NCBI GenBank assembly: GCA_024642665.1
Contig: JAHEAR010000002.1
Span: 8,689 to 72,688 of the forward strand
From: Bacteroidota bacterium
GTDB lineage: Bacteria; Bacteroidota; Bacteroidia; Chitinophagales; Saprospiraceae
Length of the DNA stretch: 64,000 nt
Direction: 5' to 3'
Below the pieces are notes generated by a model, which worked only from the letters and a program-made list of their open reading frames with translations, did not search any database and was not told the origin of the DNA. Below are positions 54,815 to 62,335 of this stretch, piece after piece; position 1 is the first letter of the stretch; the number at the start of each line of letters is the position of its first letter. A program made the position numbers and the translations under genes.

Positions 54815-56531
54815 AACGAAGGTCTATCCACAGCTGATCCCTGAGATTCGTGATTGGCCTATCAATAAGCTCTATGAAGATAGAGATGGGTTGATCGCTG
54901 CCGTTGACCAAAAGACATTAGCGTTTGTGCTGGAAAAGCATGGAGACCGACTAGGTGAATTGATTTCAAGAGTTTGTTATTTAGAGCTCATTCGACTAAA
55001 AAACAATCCGTGGAAAGTGGATCCACCAAAAGAGCCCCAATTTTGGAAACGAATTCGGACGGAAGTAACCGCTAATGAAAAACTGAATGCAGATCAACGA
55101 CAAAAGAACAATACTGAAATTTTAAGGCGAATCATCCATCGGTATACCACCGAAATAGCCGGTAATTTCAAAGAGAGTACCTTCCTATTTGCCCGAAAAT
55201 TTCTTACTTTTTTCTTTAAGCGTTTGCTGAATGCAGCTGCCGGAAAAATTCATCGAAAGTTCTGGAATACAAAACTAGAACTTTACGAACGTATAAAGGT
55301 GCATGGGGATGTTGAACATGTCCGAAGAATGTTCAATAAAGGCACCGTGGTTATTCTTCCAACGCATTTGTCCAACATGGACAGTATTATGATAGGATAT
55401 GCCCTTGATTTTGTAGTTGGATTGCCTTCCTTTGCTTATGGTGCAGGACTGAATCTCTATGAATCGGAAGTATTTGCATATTACATGTCACGGTTGGGTG
55501 CTTATAAAGTGGATCGTCGGAAAAAGAATGCCATATATCTGGACAGCTTAAAATTTATGTCACAGGTGATGATCGAAAGAGGCACCAATTCACTTTTTTT
55601 CCCGGGTGGTACAAGATCCAGATCAGGGATGATCGAACGTGATTTGAAATATGGATTACTCAACTCTTTGCTCTCTGCGCAACGGTCTATTTTTGAAAAT
55701 AATGGAGATCAAAAAATTATTGTTGTGCCAATGATCATAGGCTATCATTGCACACTGGAAGCGCAAAGCCTGATCGCCAGTCATCTCAAATCAACGGGCC
55801 AGGAAAAATATGTGAGTGCAGGAAAGAAAGCCTTTAACGTTAGAAATTTATTATCCTTTGCGTGGAAGTTTTTCTCCCAATCAAGTGAATTTCATCTCTC
55901 TTTTGGCGAACCAATGGATGTGCTGGGATATAAGCTGGACGACAACGCCAATAGTATTGATGAACGTGGCAAGCAGGTAGACATAAAAGAATTCTTCTCA
56001 TTGCATGGAAAAATCGAGGCTAACCGGCAAAGAGAATCTGTCTACACCAGGAAACTGGCTGACAAAGTGATTGAAAACTATGAACGTTATTATGTAGTCT
56101 TGTCAAGTCATCTTGTGGCTTTTACTGCGTTTCAGTTACTTCGAAAAATGCATCCTACCATGGATATATATACGATGATGCGTTTGCCGGCAGATATGCT
56201 GACGATTCCAAAGGAAACTTTCAGGCAGGCATTCGTAACCATCCTTGACTTATTGAAACAAATGGAAGCTGACCACAAAATCCGTTTACAGGAAGAACTG
56301 CATAGTCTTGCAATTGATGATGTAATTCAGCATGGTATTAAATATCTTGGATCCTTTCATGCGGTATGGCCATTAAAGTTTGATAAGAAACAAAATAATA
56401 TTATGGCTAAAAACGCGCAGCTGGTGTACTACTATCATAATCGTCTGGCTGGTTTTCATTTGGAAGACAAAATTGAATGGGATGCTCGCAGTATTCAGCA
56501 GGCCATCGATAATCTGCAGGAATCGGAATAA
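54804..56531 (+). CDS. Glycerol-3-phosphate/1-acylglycerol-phosphate acyltransferase-like protein
   Basis: A 575-aa protein with an acyltransferase core: HX4D motif LPTHLSNMDSIMIG, the glycine/arginine block FFPGGTRSRSG and the later IVVPMIIGYH (PLSC motifs I-IV). The N-terminal ~150 residues and C-terminal ~200 residues are extra helical regions, as in PlsB-like enzymes but shorter than E. coli PlsB (807 aa). Probably makes phosphatidate precursors at the membrane. It overlaps engB and lies 9 bp before the exonuclease gene. Confidence 0.82.
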   Translation: MPTKTKVYPQLIPEIRDWPINKLYEDRDGLIAAVDQKTLAFVLEKHGDRLGELISRVCYLELIRLKNNPWKVDPPKEPQFWKRIRTEVTANEKLNADQRQKNNTEILRRIIHRYTTEIAGNFKESTFLFARKFLTFFFKRLLNAAAGKIHRKFWNTKLELYERIKVHGDVEHVRRMFNKGTVVILPTHLSNMDSIMIGYALDFVVGLPSFAYGAGLNLYESEVFAYYMSRLGAYKVDRRKKNAIYLDSLKFMSQVMIERGTNSLFFPGGTRSRSGMIERDLKYGLLNSLLSAQRSIFENNGDQKIIVVPMIIGYHCTLEAQSLIASHLKSTGQEKYVSAGKKAFNVRNLLSFAWKFFSQSSEFHLSFGEPMDVLGYKLDDNANSIDERGKQVDIKEFFSLHGKIEANRQRESVYTRKLADKVIENYERYYVVLSSHLVAFTAFQLLRKMHPTMDIYTMMRLPADMLTIPKETFRQAFVTILDLLKQMEADHKIRLQEELHSLAIDDVIQHGIKYLGSFHAVWPLKFDKKQNNIMAKNAQLVYYYHNRLAGFHLEDKIEWDARSIQQAIDNLQESE

Positions 56532-56540
56532 GTCAGTATC

Positions 56541-57083
56541 ATGAATTTTATCATTCTGGATTTAGAAGCTACTTGCTGGCAGGGAAATGCCATGGGAAGG
56601 CAACAGGAGATCATAGAGATAGGGGCTTATCGAATCAATGGATTTGGGGATTGGATAGATCAATTCCAATCTTTTGTCAAACCCATTCAACATCCCCGTT
56701 TATCCACGTATTGTAAAGACCTGACAGGTATCACACAGGCCCAAATTAATCAGGCAAGAACATTCAACATTATATTTGAAATGTTCGAAGTTTGGCTGGA
56801 AGAATATGATGAACCTTATTTGTTATGCACCTGGGGAGCCAAAGATATGCCCTTCATCTTCGCTGATTGTGAACGACACGATCTTGACTATTCATTTTTA
56901 CCAAAGGCGATAGACCTGAAATATCAGTATGCACAGATCCATCAATTAGGAAAAGAAGTTGGATTGGCTAAGGCATTAGAATATAATGCCATTGAATTTG
57001 AAGGCAACCGACACCGGGCGATTGATGATGCCTACAACACCTCAAGGCTTTTCCTGGCGTACCTGGATCTCTGGCAGTATTAA
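56541..57083 (+). CDS. KapD/ERI-1-like 3'-5' exonuclease
   Basis: A 180-aa DEDDh-type exonuclease with Exo I in IILDLEATCWQ, the middle Asp in YLLCTWGAKDMPF and Exo III in HRAIDDAYNT. The DLEATCW form of Exo I is characteristic of the ERI-1/KapD/oligonucleotidase subgroup, which acts on RNA or small nucleic acids. Cytoplasmic. Ends a four-gene plus-strand unit with engB and the acyltransferase. Confidence 0.87.
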   Translation: MNFIILDLEATCWQGNAMGRQQEIIEIGAYRINGFGDWIDQFQSFVKPIQHPRLSTYCKDLTGITQAQINQARTFNIIFEMFEVWLEEYDEPYLLCTWGAKDMPFIFADCERHDLDYSFLPKAIDLKYQYAQIHQLGKEVGLAKALEYNAIEFEGNRHRAIDDAYNTSRLFLAYLDLWQY

Positions 57084-57186
57084 TTAGAGTATTTCACATA
57101 GGCGATTACTGTCCCTTTGTCGATTAGAACAAACTGTTTGCCGAAGCAGTCCCTGCCGTATGCAATTTCCTGAAGATTTTCTCGTC
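57080..57186 (-). pseudogene. possible C-terminal gene remnant
   Basis: In the 252-bp gap after the exonuclease, one minus-strand frame reads …ENLQEIAYGRDCFGK…LIDKGTVIAYVKYSN and a stop, with an in-frame stop upstream and no start. The composition looks protein-like, as if the tail of a lost gene. Not recognised; it may be chance. Confidence 0.3.
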
Positions 57187-57277
57187 ATTACTTTATCACG
57201 TGAATCAATACGTTCCTATCATAGGGAATGTTTCAAATACGGAAGTAGAGTTTTTCATACTAATCTGGTCTTTAGTG

Positions 57278-57307
57278 AAGGAAGTTAATTCGTTAACTTC
57301 CTTTTTT
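57278..57307 (+). terminator. strong terminator with TTCG loop
   Basis: AAGGAAGTTAA – TTCG – TTAACTTCCTT is a perfect 11-bp stem followed by TTTT. It is 195 bp after the exonuclease stop and just before the mnmH promoter-like box. It separates the engB unit from the selenium genes. Confidence 0.88.
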
Positions 57308-57321
57308 ACTTAATGGCCTTG

Positions 57322-57329
57322 TATCTTCG
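57322..57329 (+). promoter_or_regulatory. -7-like box TATCTTCG next to mnmH
   Basis: Seven of eight TAnnTTTG positions, 6 nt before the mnmH ATG. The region just upstream is occupied by the terminator stem. Confidence 0.35.
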
Positions 57330-57335
57330 TCTTTC

Positions 57336-58385
57336 ATGGAGGAAGGAATTACAATTGATGAAGTTTTGGCAAACCGGGGTTCCTGGCAGATCATAGATGT
57401 CCGGTCACCATCAGAGTTTGAAAGAGGCCATATTCCCGATGCAGTAAATATTCCGCTTTTTTCTGATGAAGAACGAGCGATTGTGGGGACTTTGTACAAG
57501 CAGACCTCTCAGGAATCAGCCTTGCAAAAAGGCCTGGAAATAGCCGGAGTGAAAATGGCTGCTTTGGTCAATGCCATTCAGGGACAACACCGGGCAGACA
57601 GAAATAAAAAATTACTGATTCATTGCTGGAGAGGAGGTAAGCGAAGTAAAGCAGTGCACTGGCTGATATCATTTACCGGAACGAGCGCTTATCTACTGGA
57701 TGGCGGGTACAAGCAGTATCGGAGAGCCATGCAGGATTATTTTGCAAATAGTTCGACTACATTCAACATCCTCGGTGGTTGCACCGGTGCCGGGAAAACG
57801 GAAGTATTGGCTGCTTTGAAAGAAATGGGCGAACAAGTGGTGGATCTGGAACATCTGGCGAATCATAAAGGAAGTGCTTTTGGGGGTATTGGAGAAGAAG
57901 TTCAACCAAGCACTGAGCAGTTTGAAAACAATCTTTATCATGAATTTTTAAAACTTAATCCTGACCAACCCATATGGCTTGAAAATGAATCCAAAAGCAT
58001 TGGGAAAGTATATTTGCCGGATACGCTTTGGAAAAAAATGAGAAACTCAGTACTGTATACCATTGATGTTGACGCAGAGGTTCGACTTGAACGGGCGTTG
58101 CGATATTATTCTGATGAAGTAGATACGAAGGTTTTAAGAGCTTCCTTTGATAAAATCAGAAAGCGCCTGGGAGGGCTTGAATATCAAAAGGCGTTGGAGG
58201 CGCTTGAGCGAAATGATCTTAAAGTTGCTGCTGCGGTGGCATTAGCCTATTATGATAAATCCTATACCTATCAAATAAGCAACTGGCCATCAGAAATGAC
58301 TTGCCAAATTGCACCAAACAATGATGTCAATCAATTAGCCCGTTTGTTGAGGGAAGCCTCTTCACGCAAATTAATTAAATCTTAA
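57336..58385 (+). CDS. mnmH: tRNA 2-selenouridine synthase
   Basis: Replaces the sulfur of 2-thiouridine at tRNA wobble position 34 with selenium from selenophosphate. The 349-aa protein has an N-terminal rhodanese domain with the catalytic Cys97 in LLIHCWRGGKRS and a C-terminal P-loop GGCTGAGKTEVL. The exact Cys97 position matches E. coli SelU/MnmH. It is immediately upstream of selD, which supplies the selenophosphate. Confidence 0.94.
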   Translation: MEEGITIDEVLANRGSWQIIDVRSPSEFERGHIPDAVNIPLFSDEERAIVGTLYKQTSQESALQKGLEIAGVKMAALVNAIQGQHRADRNKKLLIHCWRGGKRSKAVHWLISFTGTSAYLLDGGYKQYRRAMQDYFANSSTTFNILGGCTGAGKTEVLAALKEMGEQVVDLEHLANHKGSAFGGIGEEVQPSTEQFENNLYHEFLKLNPDQPIWLENESKSIGKVYLPDTLWKKMRNSVLYTIDVDAEVRLERALRYYSDEVDTKVLRASFDKIRKRLGGLEYQKALEALERNDLKVAAAVALAYYDKSYTYQISNWPSEMTCQIAPNNDVNQLARLLREASSRKLIKS

Positions 58386-58410
58386 TTAACAGATTTGCAG
58401 TGTTTTATAT

Positions 58411-58426
58411 AGCTTTATATAAAGCT
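58411..58426 (+). promoter_or_regulatory. perfect 16-bp palindrome in the selD promoter
   Basis: AGCTTTATATAAAGCT is an exact palindrome that ends at the base before the TAAATTTA -7-like box and fills most of the 20-bp spacer. It is a plausible operator for a dimeric repressor; nothing is known of its regulator. Confidence 0.5.
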
Positions 58427-58434
58427 TAAATTTA
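58427..58434 (+). promoter_or_regulatory. -7-like box TAAATTTA next to selD
   Basis: Seven of eight TAnnTTTG positions, 6 nt before the selD ATG; TTTT at 58403-58406 is 20 bp upstream. The spacer is filled by a 16-bp palindrome. Confidence 0.42.
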
Positions 58435-58440
58435 CATTAA

Positions 58441-59484
58441 ATGGAAAGCTCAAAGATCAAACTTACCCAATATAGTCACGGAGCCGGTTGCGGTTGTAAA
58501 ATATCTCCGGCCATTCTTGATTCAATTTTAGGAACGGCAGGTCGCTTGCAAATTTCCTATCCAAATTTATTGGTGGGTAATGAAGAGCGAGATGACGCTG
58601 CGGTATTTGACCTTGGGGATGGGACTGCCATCATCAGCACGACAGATTTCTTTATGCCCATTGTGGATGATCCTGAAACATTCGGTAAAATAGCAGCTAC
58701 AAATGCCATCAGCGATGTGTATGCCATGGGAGGAAGTCCGATGATGGCCATTGCGATATTGGGGTGGCCAATTGATACACTGGCGCCTGAGGTGGCAGGA
58801 TTAGTGATCAGAGGAGCCCAGGAGGTATGTAAAGAGGCCGGGATTCCTTTAGCAGGAGGACACAGTATTGATTCGCCGGAGCCAATATTCGGCTTAGCCG
58901 TGACAGGAAAAGTGCCTATCACAAATTTAAAAAAAAATGGAGGGGCTAATATTGGAGATACTTTATTCATAACCAAGCCTTTAGGAGTAGGTATATTAAG
59001 TACAGCTCAAAAGCAGAAAAAGTTGCTGGAACAGCATGAATACTTAGCCACGGAGGTGATGATACGCCTGAATTCAATAGGGGAGAAACTTGGTAAAATT
59101 TCCGGGGTACATGCCATGACCGATGTGACCGGATTTGGTCTCGCAGGACATCTCATGGAGATGTGTATGGCCAGTGAAACCACTGGCTCTTTGAGTATGG
59201 AAAGTATTCCATTGATTGCTCCATGCATTTTGGATTATATCCATGCAGGATGCATTCCAGGCGGCACCATCAGGAATTTTAAAAGTTACGGGCATTCCGT
59301 CTCATTTAGGGACGAAAGCCAAAAGACCATCGTATGTGACCCTCAAACCAGCGGCGGGCTCTTAATTGCTGTTTCTCCGGAAACTGTGGATGAAGTCAGC
59401 AGGCTATTGGAAGACGAGGGATTATGGTCAAAACCGATTGGAAAAATGATCCAAAAAACAGCCTATGCCGTGATCATTGATTAA
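58441..59484 (+). CDS. selD: Selenophosphate synthase
   Basis: Makes selenophosphate from selenide and ATP. The 347-aa protein has the active-site segment SHGAGCGCKISP with Cys17 and Lys20, the same positions as the E. coli enzyme (Cys, not selenocysteine). Also DDAAVFDLGDG, DVTGFGLAGHLMEM and QTSGGLLIAV. Only mnmH accompanies it; no selA, selB or selC is in the window. It overlaps the convergent zinc-ribbon gene by 4 bp. Confidence 0.95.
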   Translation: MESSKIKLTQYSHGAGCGCKISPAILDSILGTAGRLQISYPNLLVGNEERDDAAVFDLGDGTAIISTTDFFMPIVDDPETFGKIAATNAISDVYAMGGSPMMAIAILGWPIDTLAPEVAGLVIRGAQEVCKEAGIPLAGGHSIDSPEPIFGLAVTGKVPITNLKKNGGANIGDTLFITKPLGVGILSTAQKQKKLLEQHEYLATEVMIRLNSIGEKLGKISGVHAMTDVTGFGLAGHLMEMCMASETTGSLSMESIPLIAPCILDYIHAGCIPGGTIRNFKSYGHSVSFRDESQKTIVCDPQTSGGLLIAVSPETVDEVSRLLEDEGLWSKPIGKMIQKTAYAVIID

Positions 59485-59729
59485 ACAAATTCGTCACGCG
59501 AATCGAACTCAGATTCCTTTTTATCTATCCATTTTTGCCAGCGCTTATCATCAAGAGTTGCGTAGTTCTCGATATATCCACAAGCAGTACATACATAGCG
59601 GTCAAAATAGCCAATGTGCGTTCCCCATTTAGTGAGTTGAACCTGGTTGCTTGTGGAGGTTCCCGGAAAAGCTTCTGCAATGACAATGTCTTTTGAGCTG
59701 CATTTAGGGCATGTATGGGTTGCTTTCAT
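59481..59729 (-). CDS. Small zinc-ribbon protein
   Basis: About 82 aa from the ATG at 59729. Two CxxC knuckles (THTCPKCSSKD and RYVCTACGYIE) can bind one zinc; the tail is charged. The longer ORF-track version adds 23 residues upstream without conserved features. Family not identified. Convergent with selD. Confidence 0.68.
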   Translation of the reverse strand: MKATHTCPKCSSKDIVIAEAFPGTSTSNQVQLTKWGTHIGYFDRYVCTACGYIENYATLDDKRWQKWIDKKESEFDSRDEFV

Positions 59730-60047
59730 TGCTATTGTTACGTTCTGGTAGAGTTGATGTAATTTTCTCCTATTTAACATAATATAAATTATGGGCAAGA
59801 AGTATGGATTTTTTTTGCCATGCCAATTTAACCAAAATACCCATAGTTATTGAGCCTTAGATCATATGCGATCGATTAAAACGATTAGAAAGCATCTCAT
59901 CTTAAGCAAAATTGAGTCGTATCAAAACAACGGATGAGAAATACGTTTTAAGGCTTCCGTATAATCGTATTATATCTTTTTCATTCACCTATCACTGCTC
60001 AATGTTATTGCTATAAGGAATCGTAACGCAGATTAAAAACTGATTGA

Positions 60048-60512
60048 TTAGTTATTAAAAAAAATATACGCATTCAGACTCGTAGCAATCAACAACCAGA
60101 CAAAATATGGTGCTATCCAGAGGGATTTATCCTTTAGTTTGGGCCAGTAGCCGAACAAGAAAATAGATACCAGACCGGTCAGTAATACAATGGTTACCAA
60201 TCCAATCAAAACCTGATGAAAATGAAAAAACACGGGATTCCAAAGCACATTCAGAAACCATTGGATACTGAAGAAGAAAATAACGGATTTGGATTTATTA
60301 GTAGCGTCCCAAAGCAAACCCATATAAATGGTAAAACAGATCATGATGAATGTCCAGGCAACACCAAAAACCCACCCGGGAGGTGTCCATGGAGCTTTAT
60401 TTAGCGCCTGATACCATTCAGCACCCGGACCTTCACCCATGAGCCAACCCCCTAATGCTAAAGCCCCAAAATTTAAAATGCCAAACAGTATAAACTTTCG
60501 AATCTTTTCCAT
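60048..60512 (-). CDS. tspO: TspO/MBR-family membrane protein
   Basis: A 154-aa protein with five transmembrane helices. The family signature is clear: WYQALNKAPWTPPGWVFGVAWT and the Trp-rich third helix. TspO proteins bind porphyrins and other small hydrophobic molecules; the bacterial role is often tied to tetrapyrrole handling or stress. Stands alone, 56 bp from the lipoprotein gene. Confidence 0.92.
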   Translation of the reverse strand: MEKIRKFILFGILNFGALALGGWLMGEGPGAEWYQALNKAPWTPPGWVFGVAWTFIMICFTIYMGLLWDATNKSKSVIFFFSIQWFLNVLWNPVFFHFHQVLIGLVTIVLLTGLVSIFLFGYWPKLKDKSLWIAPYFVWLLIATSLNAYIFFNN

Positions 60513-60568
60513 CGAAGATAATAACTGCTAAAACGAAACTTTTGTTTTCCAACAGTCTGGATCTTCAA

Positions 60569-61465
60569 CTAAAATGGGACATTGGGAAGTAAGCATCTGT
60601 ATATGTTTCGGTCTTTCTTCTTTTTCCCTTCACTGGAAATCAACAAGTTTAACCGGTCATCAAATAAAACCGATTCAATCTGCAATCGCCCGTTTAATTG
60701 AATCCGACTAGCCGCTGAATCAAAAAAATCACTCCCGGTGACATCATTGAAATAGATCACAAACGGATGGTATCCAAATGCTTTGCTTGTATAACCCACC
60801 AGAACAAGTTCTTTACGTCCGCCTGTATTCCTATAATCTGCCCCGGTGACCAACCCCTTGGCATCGTACTCCCCCAGCAGTTTGGCAGCATATTTCCCGG
60901 GTTTATTTGACAGACAATAGAGATTCGTTTTGAGATTACCATGATTCTTGGTCATTAAATACAAACTATCCCCTATGCACACCATCGCTTCACAGTCAAA
61001 ATTGGTACTGTTGGAGTGATCAAAATTCAGCTGTTGTGGATAATTAAAATTAATAATCTCTGCGCTGACCTCATCGGCTGACATCAAATCCTGCTTGGCC
61101 ACTTTATAAATCCGAAGATTCCTGCGATTTCCATTATTGTTACCAAAATCACCTATATAGACGTAGGTATCATCTTCCGCCAGTTCCTCCCAATCCACAT
61201 TTTTTGCATTAGCCACAGACACAGCTTTTAACCTTGATTCCTTTTCAAGATTAAAGACATATAACTCAGCGGGATTATTACTATCATTCAGCGCTACATA
61301 ATAACCATCCTTTAGCGTAGCCATTCCTGAACATTCATTTAATTCCGCAGGTAATGAGGTGATCTTCATGAGTCTGTCATCCTCATCGTGGTCTACCAAA
61401 CATGAAAGTCCGGAAAACAAGAAGGAGCAACCTATTACATACTGAAGCATCAGTTTAATGACCAT
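60569..61465 (-). CDS. Propeller-like lipoprotein of unknown function
   Basis: A 298-aa lipoprotein (signal …SFLFSGLSC). Blade-like segments such as LKDGYYVALNDSNNPAELYV, NVDWEELAEDDTYVYIGDFG and NFDCEAMVCIGDSLYLMTKN resemble a beta-propeller of the phytase-like/SdiA-regulated sort often seen in Bacteroidota exported proteins. No catalytic motif seen. ATG 61450 is an alternative start. Confidence 0.65.
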   Translation of the reverse strand: MVIKLMLQYVIGCSFLFSGLSCLVDHDEDDRLMKITSLPAELNECSGMATLKDGYYVALNDSNNPAELYVFNLEKESRLKAVSVANAKNVDWEELAEDDTYVYIGDFGNNNGNRRNLRIYKVAKQDLMSADEVSAEIINFNYPQQLNFDHSNSTNFDCEAMVCIGDSLYLMTKNHGNLKTNLYCLSNKPGKYAAKLLGEYDAKGLVTGADYRNTGGRKELVLVGYTSKAFGYHPFVIYFNDVTGSDFFDSAASRIQLNGRLQIESVLFDDRLNLLISSEGKKKKDRNIYRCLLPNVPF

Positions 61466-61596
61466 TACAAAGTTAAATTAACATTATAAGGCCGGATTAA
61501 AGCAAGCTATGTCAAAAGGAATGATAAAACAATTCAAATTTCAGACCTATATCACGGTTGATTAGACAAATGAATCTCAGATAATAAAATACATCC

Positions 61597-61604
61597 TACA
61601 TTTG
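61597..61604 (+). promoter_or_regulatory. -7 box TACATTTG upstream of the SMUG2-like gene
   Basis: Exact TAnnTTTG match. The ORF-track TTG start (61602) lies inside it, which favours the GTG at 61629 as the true start, with a 24-nt leader from the box. Confidence 0.42.
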
Positions 61605-61628
61605 ATTTTTATTAAAGCTTTACTTGAG

Positions 61629-62294
61629 GTGAGTAAATTTTCGAAACATGTGTTGGATTATCATTTTAGTCTGGCACCACAATATAAACTTCCGAAAGAT
61701 ATCGAATGGCTTTTGCCTTATTCGAATCCCGAAACTCAAGCTTGCATGAAATCTTTCTATGGCGAGTACTATAATGACAGCAATGACCGAACTTTTATTT
61801 TAGGTATAAATCCGGGAAGACTAGGCGCCGGTTTAACAGGAGTTCCGTTTACAGATCCCGTTTGTTTGACTGATCTCGGCATTAAAAATTCCTTCCCGCA
61901 AAAGCACGAGCTCTCGAGCATTTTTATCCATGAAATGATAGCCGTTTGTGGTGGGCATGATAAGTTTTTCAGGCGCTATTATATTACTTCAATTTCGCCA
62001 TTAGGGTTTGTCAAAAATGGAAAAAACTATAATTATTATGATGATGCTGAACTTAGCCAAATCATCAGACCATTTATCATTGATAGCATCGAGACGCAGT
62101 TAACGTTTGGGTATGACCGCACAAACGTTTACTGTCTGGGGCAGGGCAAAAACTTTGATTATCTGAATACATTGAATAGCGAATACCAATGGTGGGATCG
62201 GGTAGTCCCCCTACCCCATCCCCGGTGGATCATGCAGTACAAACTCAAAAGAAAAGAGGAATTCCTTGCGATGTACAAAGAATTCCTCTTTTAA
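61629..62294 (+). CDS. DUF4918/SMUG2-like uracil-DNA glycosylase family protein
   Basis: About 221 aa. It carries the SMUG2/DUF4918 signature LGINPGRLGAGLTGVPFTDP (active-site loop) and a late PLPHPRWIMQYKLKR, with FTDP and HP as in uracil-DNA glycosylases. Likely removes uracil or a damaged base from DNA. I chose GTG 61629 because it places the N-terminus (VSKFSKHVLDYHF) as in the family and clears the promoter box; TTG 61602 is the alternative. Its last codons form part of a terminator hairpin. Confidence 0.82.
   Translation: MSKFSKHVLDYHFSLAPQYKLPKDIEWLLPYSNPETQACMKSFYGEYYNDSNDRTFILGINPGRLGAGLTGVPFTDPVCLTDLGIKNSFPQKHELSSIFIHEMIAVCGGHDKFFRRYYITSISPLGFVKNGKNYNYYDDAELSQIIRPFIIDSIETQLTFGYDRTNVYCLGQGKNFDYLNTLNSEYQWWDRVVPLPHPRWIMQYKLKRKEEFLAMYKEFLF
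62252..62292. terminator. terminator hairpin inside the SMUG2-like coding end
   Basis: AAAAGAGGAATTC / GAATTCCTCTTTT is a perfect 13-bp stem with a 15-nt loop within the last codons (the stop TAA overlaps its 3' edge). On the minus strand it is followed by CTTTTGAG, so it can also end the convergent T9SS gene whose stop is 44 bp away. Confidence 0.65.
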
Positions 62295-62335
62295 ACTTCT
62301 CAAAAAAATGAGAATATTCACTTTGAATTGCTTGT

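Noticed and set aside
59866-59937. 23-codon ORF in the gap before TspO
   Set aside because: No ribosome site, no recognisable motif and no promoter; expected by chance.
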